Positions 29,738 through 39,744 of a stretch of 64,000 nt of DNA are shown piece by piece; positions within the stretch are counted from its first letter, which is position 1; each line of letters begins with the position of its first letter. The DNA comes from Fagopyrum homotropicum (lineage: Eukaryota; Streptophyta; Magnoliopsida; Caryophyllales; Polygonaceae). Position numbers and translations under genes: made by a program. The stretch covers positions 6,729,001 to 6,793,000 of the forward strand of contig BSWB01000002.1 in the NCBI GenBank assembly GCA_033239125.1, given 5' to 3'. The notes beneath the pieces are model-generated. The model was not told the DNA's origin. It saw nothing but the letters and a program-made list of their open reading frames with translations, and ran no database searches.

Positions 29738-31312
29738 ATGGACTTTGTGAGGAGAGTTTCGGGAAGGATTAAGGAAAAGAAAGGGGAACAGAATAAGAAG
29801 AGAAAGGGCAACCCTTCCACATCTAGGGCACCACCACCCTCATCCCCCTCACCACCATCCTCACCTTCACCTCCATCTTCACCCCCTCCTCCTAGCATCC
29901 CGATCATACACGAGAACCACATAGCTGCGTTTGAGAGAATAGAGAAGAGGACAGTGATAGGTCCTAGATATCTGTTGTTGGAGGATCTACATCCTCTCAA
30001 CATAGTAGATGACCTCACATGGCTCTTGGATAGAGCCGGTTTGACCGTCTTCACGAACATTCGTGAAGACGCTTATGAGGAGATCACCCGAGAGGTTGTG
30101 ACATCTTTCGAGCACAGCCATGTTGATAGGACCGTCTCCTTCCGTCTCATGAATAGAGACTACCACCTTAGCATTGTTGAGTTCGGGACCATCTTTGGGT
30201 TCCATGAGACCTACAACGGTCGCCTCCCTAGGAACGTTTCCGCTAAGGATTTTTGGGAGGATGTGGCGATGATCTATGCCGACGAGGACCGTTGGCATCC
30301 AGCTGATACCAAGGCCAAATTGATGTACCATTTGGCCTTGAAGATAGCTCACCGAGTTCTTTCGGAGTGTCTCTTTCCTAGGACGGAGACGCCCCAAAAG
30401 ATTAAGACGGATGAGTTATTCCTTCTCTACGCTATGCTTCATGGATGCCGCGCAGATTGTGCTACCCTTTTGGCGGCGACGATGAGCAAGCTTAAGAACA
30501 AATCGAGAGGGAACATTGGATATGGTGGGATAGTGACCCACATAGCTCGGACGTTTGGTGTTGACTTCTCAGCCTGCACCCGCATACCCGCCGTACCTCT
30601 AGGATTACACGCGTTCATGGTTAGGGGACTCATCTTCCCCACACATAGAGGTCCGCCTTATGCGGGCATGCCTTGGGAGAGTAGGACGGGCAGGGGTATT
30701 GAGTGGCTGCCGGAGTATTCCATTGTGGCGGGACGCCACAATTGGAAGGAGACGTTCGCTGCGATGCACGCGAACAGGCTTGTAGCTCCCCCTTACGTCC
30801 CACCACCGGCTGATGATGAGGAGGACATGGGAGAGCAGTACGAGAGTGGTGGAGGAGCAGAGCAGGAGTTCGGCTCGTTTCCGGATCAGCCGGATGCGGC
30901 CCAGGATGTACCTAGACGCTCTCCGCGTCCGGCTAGAGCCTCAGGCTCGTCATCTCGCCGCGCTAGCGTGAGCGAGAGGCCCACGTGGATGACTACACCT
31001 CCCACCTGGTACGAGACACCCCCTCCTTGGTCCACTACGCAATCAGCAGCACCAGCAGCACCACCACCACCACCATCAGCACCAGCCGATGCTCCCGGAT
31101 GGTATGATCACCCCCCTGGGTGGTATGAGAGGATGCCGGATTGGGCTACCGGACTTTCAGAGAGAGTCGGAGCACTAGAGATCCGGGCGGATGATAGAGA
31201 CAGACGTTTCGACGACCTTGACCACATGATGAGGGACGTCTACCGCCAGCAGTTTGGGCGGTACTATGATCCGAGTTTCTCTCCATTCCCACCTCCACCG
31301 GCACCGCAGTGA
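29738..31312 (+). CDS. Athila accessory ORF downstream of pol (ATHILA ORF1-like, 524 residues)
   Basis: The first ATG in the frame is 29738 (MDFVRRVSGRIKEKKG); the frame is open further upstream but only with a GTG. Regions: basic N-terminus (about 8-30); Ser/Pro-rich stretch (about 35-60); a conserved-looking globular part (about 80-320, with RDYHLSIVEFGTIFGF, KLMYHLALKIAHRVLS and ELFLLYAMLHGCRAD) resembling the plant ATHILA ORF1 and Transposase_32-type families; then an acidic, Pro- and Trp-rich tail with repeated PPTWYETPPPW, PPGWYERMPDW units. I see no signal peptide or transmembrane segment, so an envelope role is not supported by sequence. The same position is called env-like in some Athila elements. 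Function unknown. The intact frame fits a recent element. Confidence 0.85.
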   Translation: MDFVRRVSGRIKEKKGEQNKKRKGNPSTSRAPPPSSPSPPSSPSPPSSPPPPSIPIIHENHIAAFERIEKRTVIGPRYLLLEDLHPLNIVDDLTWLLDRAGLTVFTNIREDAYEEITREVVTSFEHSHVDRTVSFRLMNRDYHLSIVEFGTIFGFHETYNGRLPRNVSAKDFWEDVAMIYADEDRWHPADTKAKLMYHLALKIAHRVLSECLFPRTETPQKIKTDELFLLYAMLHGCRADCATLLAATMSKLKNKSRGNIGYGGIVTHIARTFGVDFSACTRIPAVPLGLHAFMVRGLIFPTHRGPPYAGMPWESRTGRGIEWLPEYSIVAGRHNWKETFAAMHANRLVAPPYVPPPADDEEDMGEQYESGGGAEQEFGSFPDQPDAAQDVPRRSPRPARASGSSSRRASVSERPTWMTTPPTWYETPPPWSTTQSAAPAAPPPPPSAPADAPGWYDHPPGWYERMPDWATGLSERVGALEIRADDRDRRFDDLDHMMRDVYRQQFGRYYDPSFSPFPPPPAPQ

Positions 31313-31375
31313 TAGATGACCGGACAGCTCGTTTCTAGACATCCCAACCACCATTTGTGAGTTTTCTTTTTCTTT

Positions 31376-31406
<31 letters not shown>

Positions 31407-32672
31407 GTTCTTTCTTGTGAACATTAGGGACAATGTTCGTCCTAAGTATGGGGTGGGATGTACTAAATGTTTGTAATAACTCTACTCTATATGTTGCTTC
31501 TATTCCGAGACTATCATTGCATGTTCATTGTATGTTACACGTTTCATTCTTGCATTGCATGAAAAAGAACTTTAAAAAAACCATAAAAATTGAAAAATTT
31601 TGAAAATTTTGAGCTTCTAATGAATTGAGATGATTTCCATGATAATCACTACTTGTGAATCGAGTTTGATGACAATTGCATGCTTAAAAGGATTGTGAAT
31701 CAAAAAGGATTTGAATGAATGAATTTTGCCTCTTTTGCAAGTTGTATAATGTGAAAATGTTACCTAAATCATATAAGAAATTGAAGTTGAAATCACACTA
31801 TAAGCTCCTATACTTCTTGTTGAAATGATTAAGGCAATTCGATATTCTCTTTCTTCTTTCTTTGATCATCTAACTCCTCATTGAAATATTAGCCTCCCTT
31901 ACCTATCCGGGAATTTGGAAAGTGAATGAGAAAAAGGCATGTTTGATGTGGGAGGGCCATGAGAGCAAATATTTGCAATCAATTGAATAAAAAGAAATTG
32001 TAGGTTTGGGGAAGTCAATCATGACGATGAGTAACTCGGCACCATTCACATAGCCGGGTGTTTGTGTCTTGCCAAAGTCAAATTGAGCGATATTCCAGCG
32101 GATTATGGTATGTGCGCTAAGGGTTTGAGGCATCTCGCAAAAATGAGAAACGCCAATCTCCTAGGCTTCGGTTTTTGTGCACCTCTATCCATAACTCCAA
32201 AAGTAAAGTCGAAAAATGAAAAGAAAAGAGCGAAGCTCTAAGTGAAGTGTTGCGGAAACCGCAAAAGAAGAAGAAGGTAGTTGTCCACTTTCCCGGATTT
32301 ATGCACCACTTTCCCTTAAAGTTTTCCCTACCCTTCCATGCTCTAGACCTTTTCTTTGAAAGTCCTTATGATCAAAAGAATGTTATATGGCTTGGTGATC
32401 TAAATTGAAATTCTTATGATTGATTTTGACAATGTTTGAAGGTTATAATGCTTGTTTGGAAGCTAAATTGATTCATGATTTTTCTTTGCCTCTTACTCTC
32501 TAATTAAGTGTGTGAAAGTTTGAAAACGATTGAAGCAAGGGTTGAGAATGATCTATTCTTTAGAAGTCACATTCATCCAAAAGAAGGTACACATATTTCA
32601 TCCTAACTCTTGTTTTAAAGCTTTTTGAAAGACCTTGCTTAGGGACAAGCAAGTGTTAAGTATGGGGTTATT
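31313..32672 (+). other. Athila 3' untranslated region with two purine-rich tracts
   Basis: About 1.36 kb without a supported ORF. It contains a long T run (about 31375-31407), the Athila-typical GGGACAATGTTCGTCCTAAG followed by TATGGGGTGGGA (31444-31459), and a second AAGTATGGGGTTATT directly before the 3' LTR (32658-32672). The terminal one is in the right place to prime plus-strand DNA synthesis. The internal copy resembles it and may be an older or secondary tract. Confidence 0.7.
32658..32672 (+). other. Polypurine-type tract of Athila
   Basis: AAGTATGGGGTTATT immediately precedes TGTTAGCATG of the 3' LTR. Purine content is modest because of the T residues, but the position is exactly that of a plus-strand primer and the word recurs at 31444. 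Confidence 0.6.
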
Positions 32673-34378
32673 TGTTAGCATGAAATATTGTGATATTTTA
32701 GGCACGTTTTCTAGTCGTAATTGATTCATATTGATAGTCTTTGATTGAGCTTTATGCATATATGAGCTAGTATTGCCTATATTGTCGATATAGATGTCTA
32801 CACGAGTTCTATGTTGATTATAGGTGATTTGGAGCTAATCCCGAACGGAATCGAGCAAAGGAGAGTTGAGTCGATGTGTCTCTAGATCAAGGACACCTTT
32901 TGGAAGCAATTTGGAGTATTAGATTGAGGAATGCACGAATGAAGGCAAGAATCACGGTTTTACCCTAAATTACGGCCGTGGATTGTGAAGCAGAATTCGA
33001 TGTTCATTCCAGGGGATATTACGGCCGTGGAAGATATCCGTGTTTATTTCCACGCCTCAAAATTACGGTCGTGGAAACTTCCACGACCGTGATCTTGGCG
33101 AATCCTTTCGCCACGTTTCGAAGCCATGATCTCTTGAAGATTGGGCCGGGCCGACATTTGGCCCTGCATTATAAAAAGGATGGATGAAGCAAGATTCCGT
33201 CACCTCGCCTAACCTCGTGAATGTCGCTTACGACCTTTCAACCCTAAAGTTTAGCGGCAAAAACGCACGCTTAGCAACACAAACCCTCATTCTTGGAGGT
33301 GATTTTGAAGATCTCATTGAAGTTCCAAAGTTCGCATTGGAGAGTTGCTGTTTGTGATCTTCGTGTGGAAGATCGAAGTTCTTGGAGGATTTTGCAAGAA
33401 GATTCCTCTTCTTGCTTAGGTTTGATTTAGGATCGGATTGACATCCCGTTTCTTTTCTTTCCTAAGATTTTGATTGCTCATTCCGTTTTGAATCTGTTGA
33501 CAAACACTTGCTCTTGATTGTGATTCTGAGATTCAATTGAAGATTATTGATAGTTCTTGAAAGTTCCCATCTTTTACCTTTTAAATCTTGAATTAATATC
33601 AATATGACTGTTATTGGCTAAAAACCCTTAACAATTCTAAGGTGAAGGGTTGATAGTTGTGGCTTAGATGATGATAGATCGATCGCAAACAGATTAGGCC
33701 CTGAGAGTTAGAGAATTGTCGCCGAAAACCCTAAATCACGGCCTGTTCTTGAGTTCCACGGCCGTGATTCTTAAGAACTAACCGTAATTTCCCTAAAGTT
33801 TACGAGCCTGCTTTTACCTTGATCCAAAGTTAAAGATTTGCTTTAGCTTAGTTTAGACTTGTCTTTTCTAGGTGGTAGTGAAGCCTCAACAACCTCTACC
33901 TCGATTGTGAGCCTCAACAACCTCAATCGGATAGGTTAGTCTTGATCTTTAGATTATAGGTTTGGGTATTCGATGCTAATCCTTGTCTTTAGAATCTTTC
34001 TATATTGAGCCTCATCAACCTGTATAGGAGGAGTCTTTTAGGTGAGTTACATAAGGTTTTTGGAACCTCAACCGTACGATTACCTTACATTAGTATACCT
34101 TTGCATATCTCAACTCTGTCTTTATATCATTAGTATATCTTGAATCGATTGCCACAGCTGGATACCTGGATCTTTAGGATTGTTGTTTTCCCAATATCTG
34201 CAAAACTCTCATATTAACCGCTTGATAACCTGCAATCGAGTTCGTTCCACCCAAATCCCTGTGTTCGATACTCTGGAATTCTTGCTTAACTATATCGATC
34301 CGTACACTGCGGGTTCGCTTGCTTGATTCTAGTTTTATAAATATAAAGCTTATTTGCACACACCTCTAGGGGCGAACA
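32673..34378 (+). repeat. Athila 3' LTR
   Basis: A 1,706-bp LTR of the same length as the 5' copy. The one difference I noticed is GCAAAAC (about 34199-34205) versus GCAGAAC (about 22755-22761). It ends at ...GGCGAACA followed by ATAAC. Motif palindromes and TATA box repeat those of the 5' LTR. Confidence 0.95.
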
Positions 34379-37300
34379 ATAACCAGCTAATTGATTTGGG
34401 CTTTATGGGATCTCAGTTTACGTGGACAAGGGGGAATTCGGCACTTACCCGAATATCAAAGAGACTCGATCGTGTTCTGGTGAACTCAGTGGGTAGACTG
34501 AAATGGCCGGGAGCTTCGGTACGCCATTTACCGCGACTTTCGTCGGAGCACAATCCCCTCTTACTTAAATTGGAGCGTGGGGAAATAGGTGATCCGAGCC
34601 GGCGTCCGTTTCGTTTTCAGGCGGCCTGGCTCACTCATCCGGATTTCATAAGCCTTATCGAAACAACATGGAGCAAGATAAGTCTTCTCCCGACAGCAGT
34701 TAGCAAGATTCAATTGATCCTTAAGAAGTGGAATAAAGAAGTGTTCGGATCCATTAACCAGCGCAAAGAGGCCCTACTACGTGAGCTTGCTAGTATTGAA
34801 CGTGAGTTGGATCTACTACCGGATGATGTGAATATTGCAAAGGAACGTGATATTAATTTGAAACTGGACTTGGTGTTAGAACAGGAGGAAATTATGTGGA
34901 ACCAGAAGTCCCGACAACAATGGCTCGTATGTGGGGATAGAAACACTTCCTTTTTCCACCTCTCTACGATTATTCGGAGACAGCGTAATAGGATTGATGC
35001 TCTAAAGCTTGATGATGGGACTTGGTGTCTCGAACAAAAACAACTTGAAAACCATGATGTGCTATATTACAAGTCAATCTATGGACCAGGAGTTCTTGAA
35101 CCACTCCAGTCAACCATCAGGGGGGGCTTCCCATCTCTTGCAGTGTCCCAGATTGCGAGTCTCTCAAAGGAATGTTCGGCTATTGAAATTGAGGAAGCGG
35201 TGCGCAGTATGGGTTCTCTTAAGGCACCAGGGCCAGATGGTTTTCAACCATTATTTTACCAAAGATGCTGGGATCTTGTGGGCCAAAATCTAGTCAGTTA
35301 TGTCAAAGATTTCTGGGAGAATGGGAATCTGCTAGAGGAAACGAATGAAACGATGATTGTGCTTATAGGGAAAATCACAAAACCTGAAATTATGAAGAAC
35401 TATCGTCCTATTAGTCTTTGTAATGTTTCGTATAAGGTGATAACTAAAATGATGTCCAACAGGCTGAAGCCTTTGATGAGTTCCTTGGTTAGTCCGATGC
35501 AAACGAGTTTCATTCCAGAAAGATCGATCTCAGATAATGTTATTTTAGCATAGGAGGCTATTCATTCCATGAGAAGAAAGAAGGGCCGCAAGGGATGGAT
35601 GGTTCTCAAGTTAGACTTGGAAAAGGCGTATGATATGCTAAGATAGGAGTTTATCATTGATACACTCTAGGATCTAGGCCTCCCGGAACCATGGCCTGAG
35701 AGAGTTCGGACTTGCATCTCTACGAGTTCCATGAGTTTACTATGGAATGGTGAGAGAACTACGAAGTTTAGTATGACAAGGGGATTTAGGTAAGGGGATC
35801 CACTTTCCCCGTATTTATTTGTGTTGTGCTTAGAACGGCTTGGACATCTTATTCAAAGAGCAGTTGCTGGAGGTATTTGGAAGCCTATGAGGTTGTCTAG
35901 GGGAGGGCCGCCTATCTCACATCTCTTTTTTGCAGACGATATCCTTCTCTTTGCGGAAGCCTCGAAAGAACAAATGAAGGTGATTTTTAATGTGCTGAAA
36001 GAATTCAGTGCGGCATCAGGTCAGAAGGTTAGTCTGTCGAAGTCTCGGTTCTTTGTTTCACATAATAAAAGAGGAGATTTAGAAGATAGCTTGTCAGAAA
36101 TCAGTGGGATACCGGCTACTAGGAACCTGGGAAAGTATCTGGGTATACCTCTTATTCATGAATCTTTGTCAAAGGATCTCTTTAATCCTTTGATTGAGAG
36201 GATCAATTCACGCCTGGCTGGATGGAAGGCTAAGCGTTTGAGCCTAGCTGAAAGGACTACCCTCATTAAGTCTGTCATCTCTGTGATCCCATCTTACCAT
36301 ATGAATACTATTATTCTACCTACTAGTGTGACTGAGCAAATTGATAGGATTTGCAGAAACTTCCTGTGGGGGAGTGAGTCTGGAGCACGCAAAATACATC
36401 TTCTCAGCTGGGATAGAGTTTGCCAGCCTTTGGAGATGGGAGGGTTAGGTATTAGAAGAGCTGCTGAAGTGAATCTTGCAACTGTTAGTAAACTGGGTTG
36501 GAATCTGTTTAAACACAAAGATAAATTATGGGCAGAAGCTTTGTTAAGGAAGTATAGACTGGGACATACAGAATGGCCATGTAGACTGGTATTCAAGAAT
36601 GGAAATTCACAAGTGTGGAAGAGTATTGTGCAAGGTTATAACTCAGTAATAGTGCCGAACATAGGATGGAGTATTAACAATGGACGGAGAGCTAGGTTTT
36701 GGAGTGATAAGTGGATTGGGTCGGATCCGCTAATGAGTTCATGTCCGCTTCAGCTATCCGATGCAGAAAAAGAATTGAAAGTTAGGGATGTTTGGACTGA
36801 AAATGGTGCATGGGACTGGAATTACTTGTCTAGCCGATTGAGTAATGCGAATATGCTGAAAGTCATAGCTAATGGGTTGTGGAATACTCCTGGGGAGGAT
36901 GATGCAGTTAGATGGCTCATTACAAATGACGGATCCTTCACAGTTTCATCGGCTTATAAGTATGTGGCGGGTAGCAGGCGAGTTGAAGGAGTTCGGAGCA
37001 GCCTTTTTAAGCAAGTTTGGACGTCGCGAGTACCCCAGAGAATTCGGATGTTCCTTTGGCAGCTTGCATGGGGAGTACCCCTCACTAACTATGAGAGATT
37101 CCGACGTCACATTGCAGATTCCCCTCACTATTTAACATGCATCGGGGAGGATGAAACTTTACTTCATCTGCTTAGAGACTGTGTATGGGCAAAAGATATA
37201 TGGAGTAGTATTATCCCAGGGGAGATACAAGATACATTTTTTGAGCTTGCATGGGAGGAATGGCTTTATACAAACTTGAGCATTGGGAAGATCTCGTCAG

Positions 37301-38022
37301 GAATAGCAGATTGGAGGGGGATATTTGCAACGGCGGTTTGGTGGATATGGCGTTGGCGAAATGCAAGGGTTTTTGCAAATGGTAAAATACCGAATCAAAA
37401 GAAGGAGTTTATATTGGGTTACCATAAGCAGTATGCTGAGGCGGAGGCGGCTATGATAGAGGTAAGGGGCCCAAAAAAGAGAGAGCATCTGGTGAGTTGG
37501 CAGAAACCGAAGGCTGGATGGGTCAGAGTTAATGCCGACGGAGCATCTAGAGGAGACCAGGCGCAAGCTGCTGCTGGAGCTGTGATTCGATTGGACCAGG
37601 GCGAGTGGTTGAGTGGGGTAGCAGCCAATCTGGGAATGTGTTCAGCCCCAATGGCAGAATTATGGGGTGTTGCCATTGGGGTTGAATTGGTGTGGGAGTT
37701 GGGATATAGGCGCGTGGAAGTGGAGATTGACTCGCTTCTTGTATTGGGGTTCATTGAGAAAGGGGTTGATCGGTCACACCCCCTTTCTAGCCTAGTGATT
37801 CGTTGCCAAGACTTCATTACTAGAGACTGGAATATCAGTTTCACTCATGTTTTTCGAGAAGGTAATAGGGTAGCAGATGCCATTGCTAACTATGCATTTT
37901 CTCTTGGATTTGGAACACACTTGTTAGTGGATCCTCCTCCTTCTGTTAGAACTATTGTTATGGATGATTTGAGGGGGGTTGCCCTTCCCCGTTTTTCACG
38001 CATTATTAATAAAGCGCCTTAG
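34379..38022 (+). pseudogene. LINE ORF2, remainder: endonuclease end, reverse transcriptase and RNase H
   Basis: One continuous frame runs from the Athila junction to the stop at 38022, interrupted by stops at 35551, 35644, 35668 and 35791. Order: endonuclease tail (GSQFTWTRG, SEHNPLLLKL), RT (KAPGPDGF, NYRPISLCNVSYKV, FIPERSISDN, LKLDLEKAYD, HLFFADDILLFAEA with FADD at 35929-35940), a zinc-binding-like region (RIRMFLWQLAWGVPLT) and a C-terminal RNase H (VRVNADGASRGD, EIDSLLVLGFIEKGV, FREGNRVADAIANYA). Each stop sits at a codon expected to be Q or W and differs from it by one C-to-T type change. RT primes on nicked chromosomal DNA in active L1s; this copy is inactive. Confidence 0.92.
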
Positions 38023-38062
38023 CGCGGAGTCGTTGACTCCTTCCCACCAAAAAAAATAAATA

Positions 38063-38080
38063 AATAAAAATAGAAATTAA
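38063..38080. repeat. Right target-site duplication of the LINE
   Basis: AATAAAAATAGAAATTAA, identical to 19113-19130, follows the A-rich tail. Confidence 0.9.
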
Positions 38081-39115
38081 ATTGTTAAAAATTTAAATAA
38101 AATATTAATTGATTTTAATTATATTTATCAAAAAAATAATAGTATTAATATTATTATTATTATTATTATTATATATATTTAGAGAAAAAAATAAATCAGA
38201 GTTTGTTGGAATCACGAATTTGAATGAGAATTGTTAAGATATTAATTAATTGTATGTTAGTGTGAAGTGAATCAACGAATAAACGACACGTTTAAAATTG
38301 ATAAGATGATTGCACGAAATTGCGTCAAATATTAGTAGCGGCATAGAAAATAGAAAGAATTTGGCCAAATAGGCCCCTTTCAATTTTCGTTGATTTTGTT
38401 TTTACATATGTTCGCCTTTTTTGATAAATTCGTTTTGGCTGATTTTGTTTTTATAACGACAAGCGGTTTGATCTCATAGACGGCACGCCGACTATGAGAT
38501 CAAAATGATCGGCAGACGGACTAACCGTGATGAAGGACCACAACAAAGGAGAGAAAGAAAACAAAAATATACATCATAAAAAACCTGAAAGCATGGACGT
38601 CTTTTAGGAAAAATCAAAATGATTCAGTAAGCCGGAACGACGAGTATGAATGTTCATCTTCAAAGGAAATACACAGGTAGCAAGATTTTTTTTTGTTGAT
38701 AAACAGAAATCGCTTAGGTTGGTCTATCTCCTAGAGGTAATCCACCATAAAGCATCCTTGCGGATCATCAGAAAAACAAGTGTTGGGGTTCGATATTGAT
38801 GGGTCAGCCGGTCAGCAACACAGTTGTTTCTCTTAAAATATGACTGATCAAGACTTCGTCAAAGAAACGAAAAAAAATTGTTGCTATTAGTTAGGCCGAA
38901 TGTCACCCCTTTAGACGGGCATGATTCATCTAATATTCTTTTTTTTCTTTTTCTTTAAAAAAAACTTTGTTTTTTCTTTTTTTAGATAATGGAAAGCGGT
39001 TCAATCCATATACGGCGCGCCGACTTGAATCGAAAGGCCGGAAAAAAAAATTTGTCAGCCGTAAGCACCTTTGCTTCCAATTTCTCGATACTTTAAATAT
39101 GAGTTGAGTATCTAA
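38081..39115. other. Intergenic with LINE-tail-like dispersed repeats
   Basis: After an ATT microsatellite (about 38145-38178) there are two partial copies (about 38463-38690 and 38990-39058) of a repeat also found at 53690-53925: AAGCGGTT, a local hairpin around ATAGACGGC, GATCGGCAGACGGACTAACC and TGAAGGACACAACAAAG. At 53675 this sequence is the 3' end of a LINE, so these are probably LINE tails in minus orientation. A separate word block at 38700-38845 (AAGCATCCTTGCGGATCATC, GGTCAGCCGGTCAGCAACAC) is shared with 51625-51770. Confidence 0.6.
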
Positions 39116-39483
39116 GAGCATCTTCATCCCAGAAATCTTTTGAAAATTTCTTATCTGTTTTTTAATAATTTTTTATCCTTAAAATTATTTAAAGAACCTC
39201 TCTCTCCTCCATCCCAAAATTAAAAAAAGGTTTTTAAATTTCTTTAAACTACGTAACTCCAATGAAACAAAACTTACTTCCCTACAAGGGCAAAAACAAA
39301 AATAAAAATCAACAATTACCTTGATTTGTGTGAATCAGGGAGAAACTTGGCAGAATCCATTTCTTCACAGAGAAACTTCTTTCCACTCATGACATGAATT
39401 CTTTAACCCATTCTGACATTGATTTTTATTTTTATTTTAAGAAATAGTTGAAGAAACTCACAGTATATGAGTTGAAGATGCTC
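39116..39483. mobile_element. Tourist-like MITE, copy 2 (368 bp)
   Basis: Same GAGCATCTTCA / TGAAGATGCTC ends and body as 13940-14308, flanked by TAA at 39113-39115 and 39484-39486. The TTA/TAA preference in both copies supports PIF/Harbinger-type transposition. It lies about 260 bp upstream of SEC14-like copy 2. Confidence 0.88.
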
Positions 39484-39744
39484 TAATATTCTAATCAATT
39501 TCCTATTTTAAAATATCCGGTTTGAAGGAAGAAAAATCGCGGCTCATTAATTAGATTAGATTATCACACACCTCAGCTATCCGGATCCGATCTAATGTAC
39601 AGCACTACAGCGACTCGCGTTGGCATATTTAGACTTTCATCTACCAAATTGTCAGGCAATTCATCAAACACTTGGTAGGCATTTTGCCATTTTCTGCTTC
39701 TTTTAGCTTTCCTAGTAGATTTCAACTGAAATCCAGTCGATCCA

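Larger units (their letters stand above)
21229..34378 (+). mobile_element. Complete Athila-type Ty3/gypsy retrotransposon (13,150 bp)
   Basis: Two 1,706-bp LTRs (21229-22934, 32673-34378) begin TGTTAGCATG, end GGGCGAACA and are flanked by perfect ATAAC duplications. Internally there is a tRNA-Asp-type primer site, a 1,957-codon gag-pol, a spacer, an accessory ORF, a long 3' untranslated region and a purine-rich tract. The tRNA-Asp primer, uninterrupted gag-pol and extra ORF downstream of pol are Athila/Tat features. By eye I found one LTR difference (G at 22758 versus A at the matching place near 34202). All catalytic residues checked are present, so this may be a recent and autonomous copy. 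A TTCCACGGCCGTGGAA-type motif recurs across the element. Confidence 0.95.
19131..38062 (+). mobile_element. L1-type LINE, apparently full length, split by an Athila element
   Basis: The element runs from a short leader (CTAGCAGAGAGAGACTGGCG) through ORF1 (19157-20689), ORF2 (20723 to 38022) and an A-rich tail (38049-38062), flanked by an 18-bp duplication. Excluding the Athila insertion and its duplication it is about 5.8 kb, right for a full plant L1. ORF2 order is endonuclease, RT, C-terminal RNase H. It is inactive: a frameshift in a nine-G run at 20916-20924, four stops in RT, and the 13-kb insertion. It lies between the two SEC14-like genes. Confidence 0.93.

Noticed and set aside
29738..31312. 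Envelope glycoprotein reading of the Athila accessory ORF
   Set aside because: No signal peptide, transmembrane helix or Cys pattern visible; the name env-like describes position only.
34354..34378. LINE ORF beginning inside the Athila 3' LTR
   Set aside because: The first codons come from the LTR; LINE sequence resumes at the ATAAC duplication (34379).
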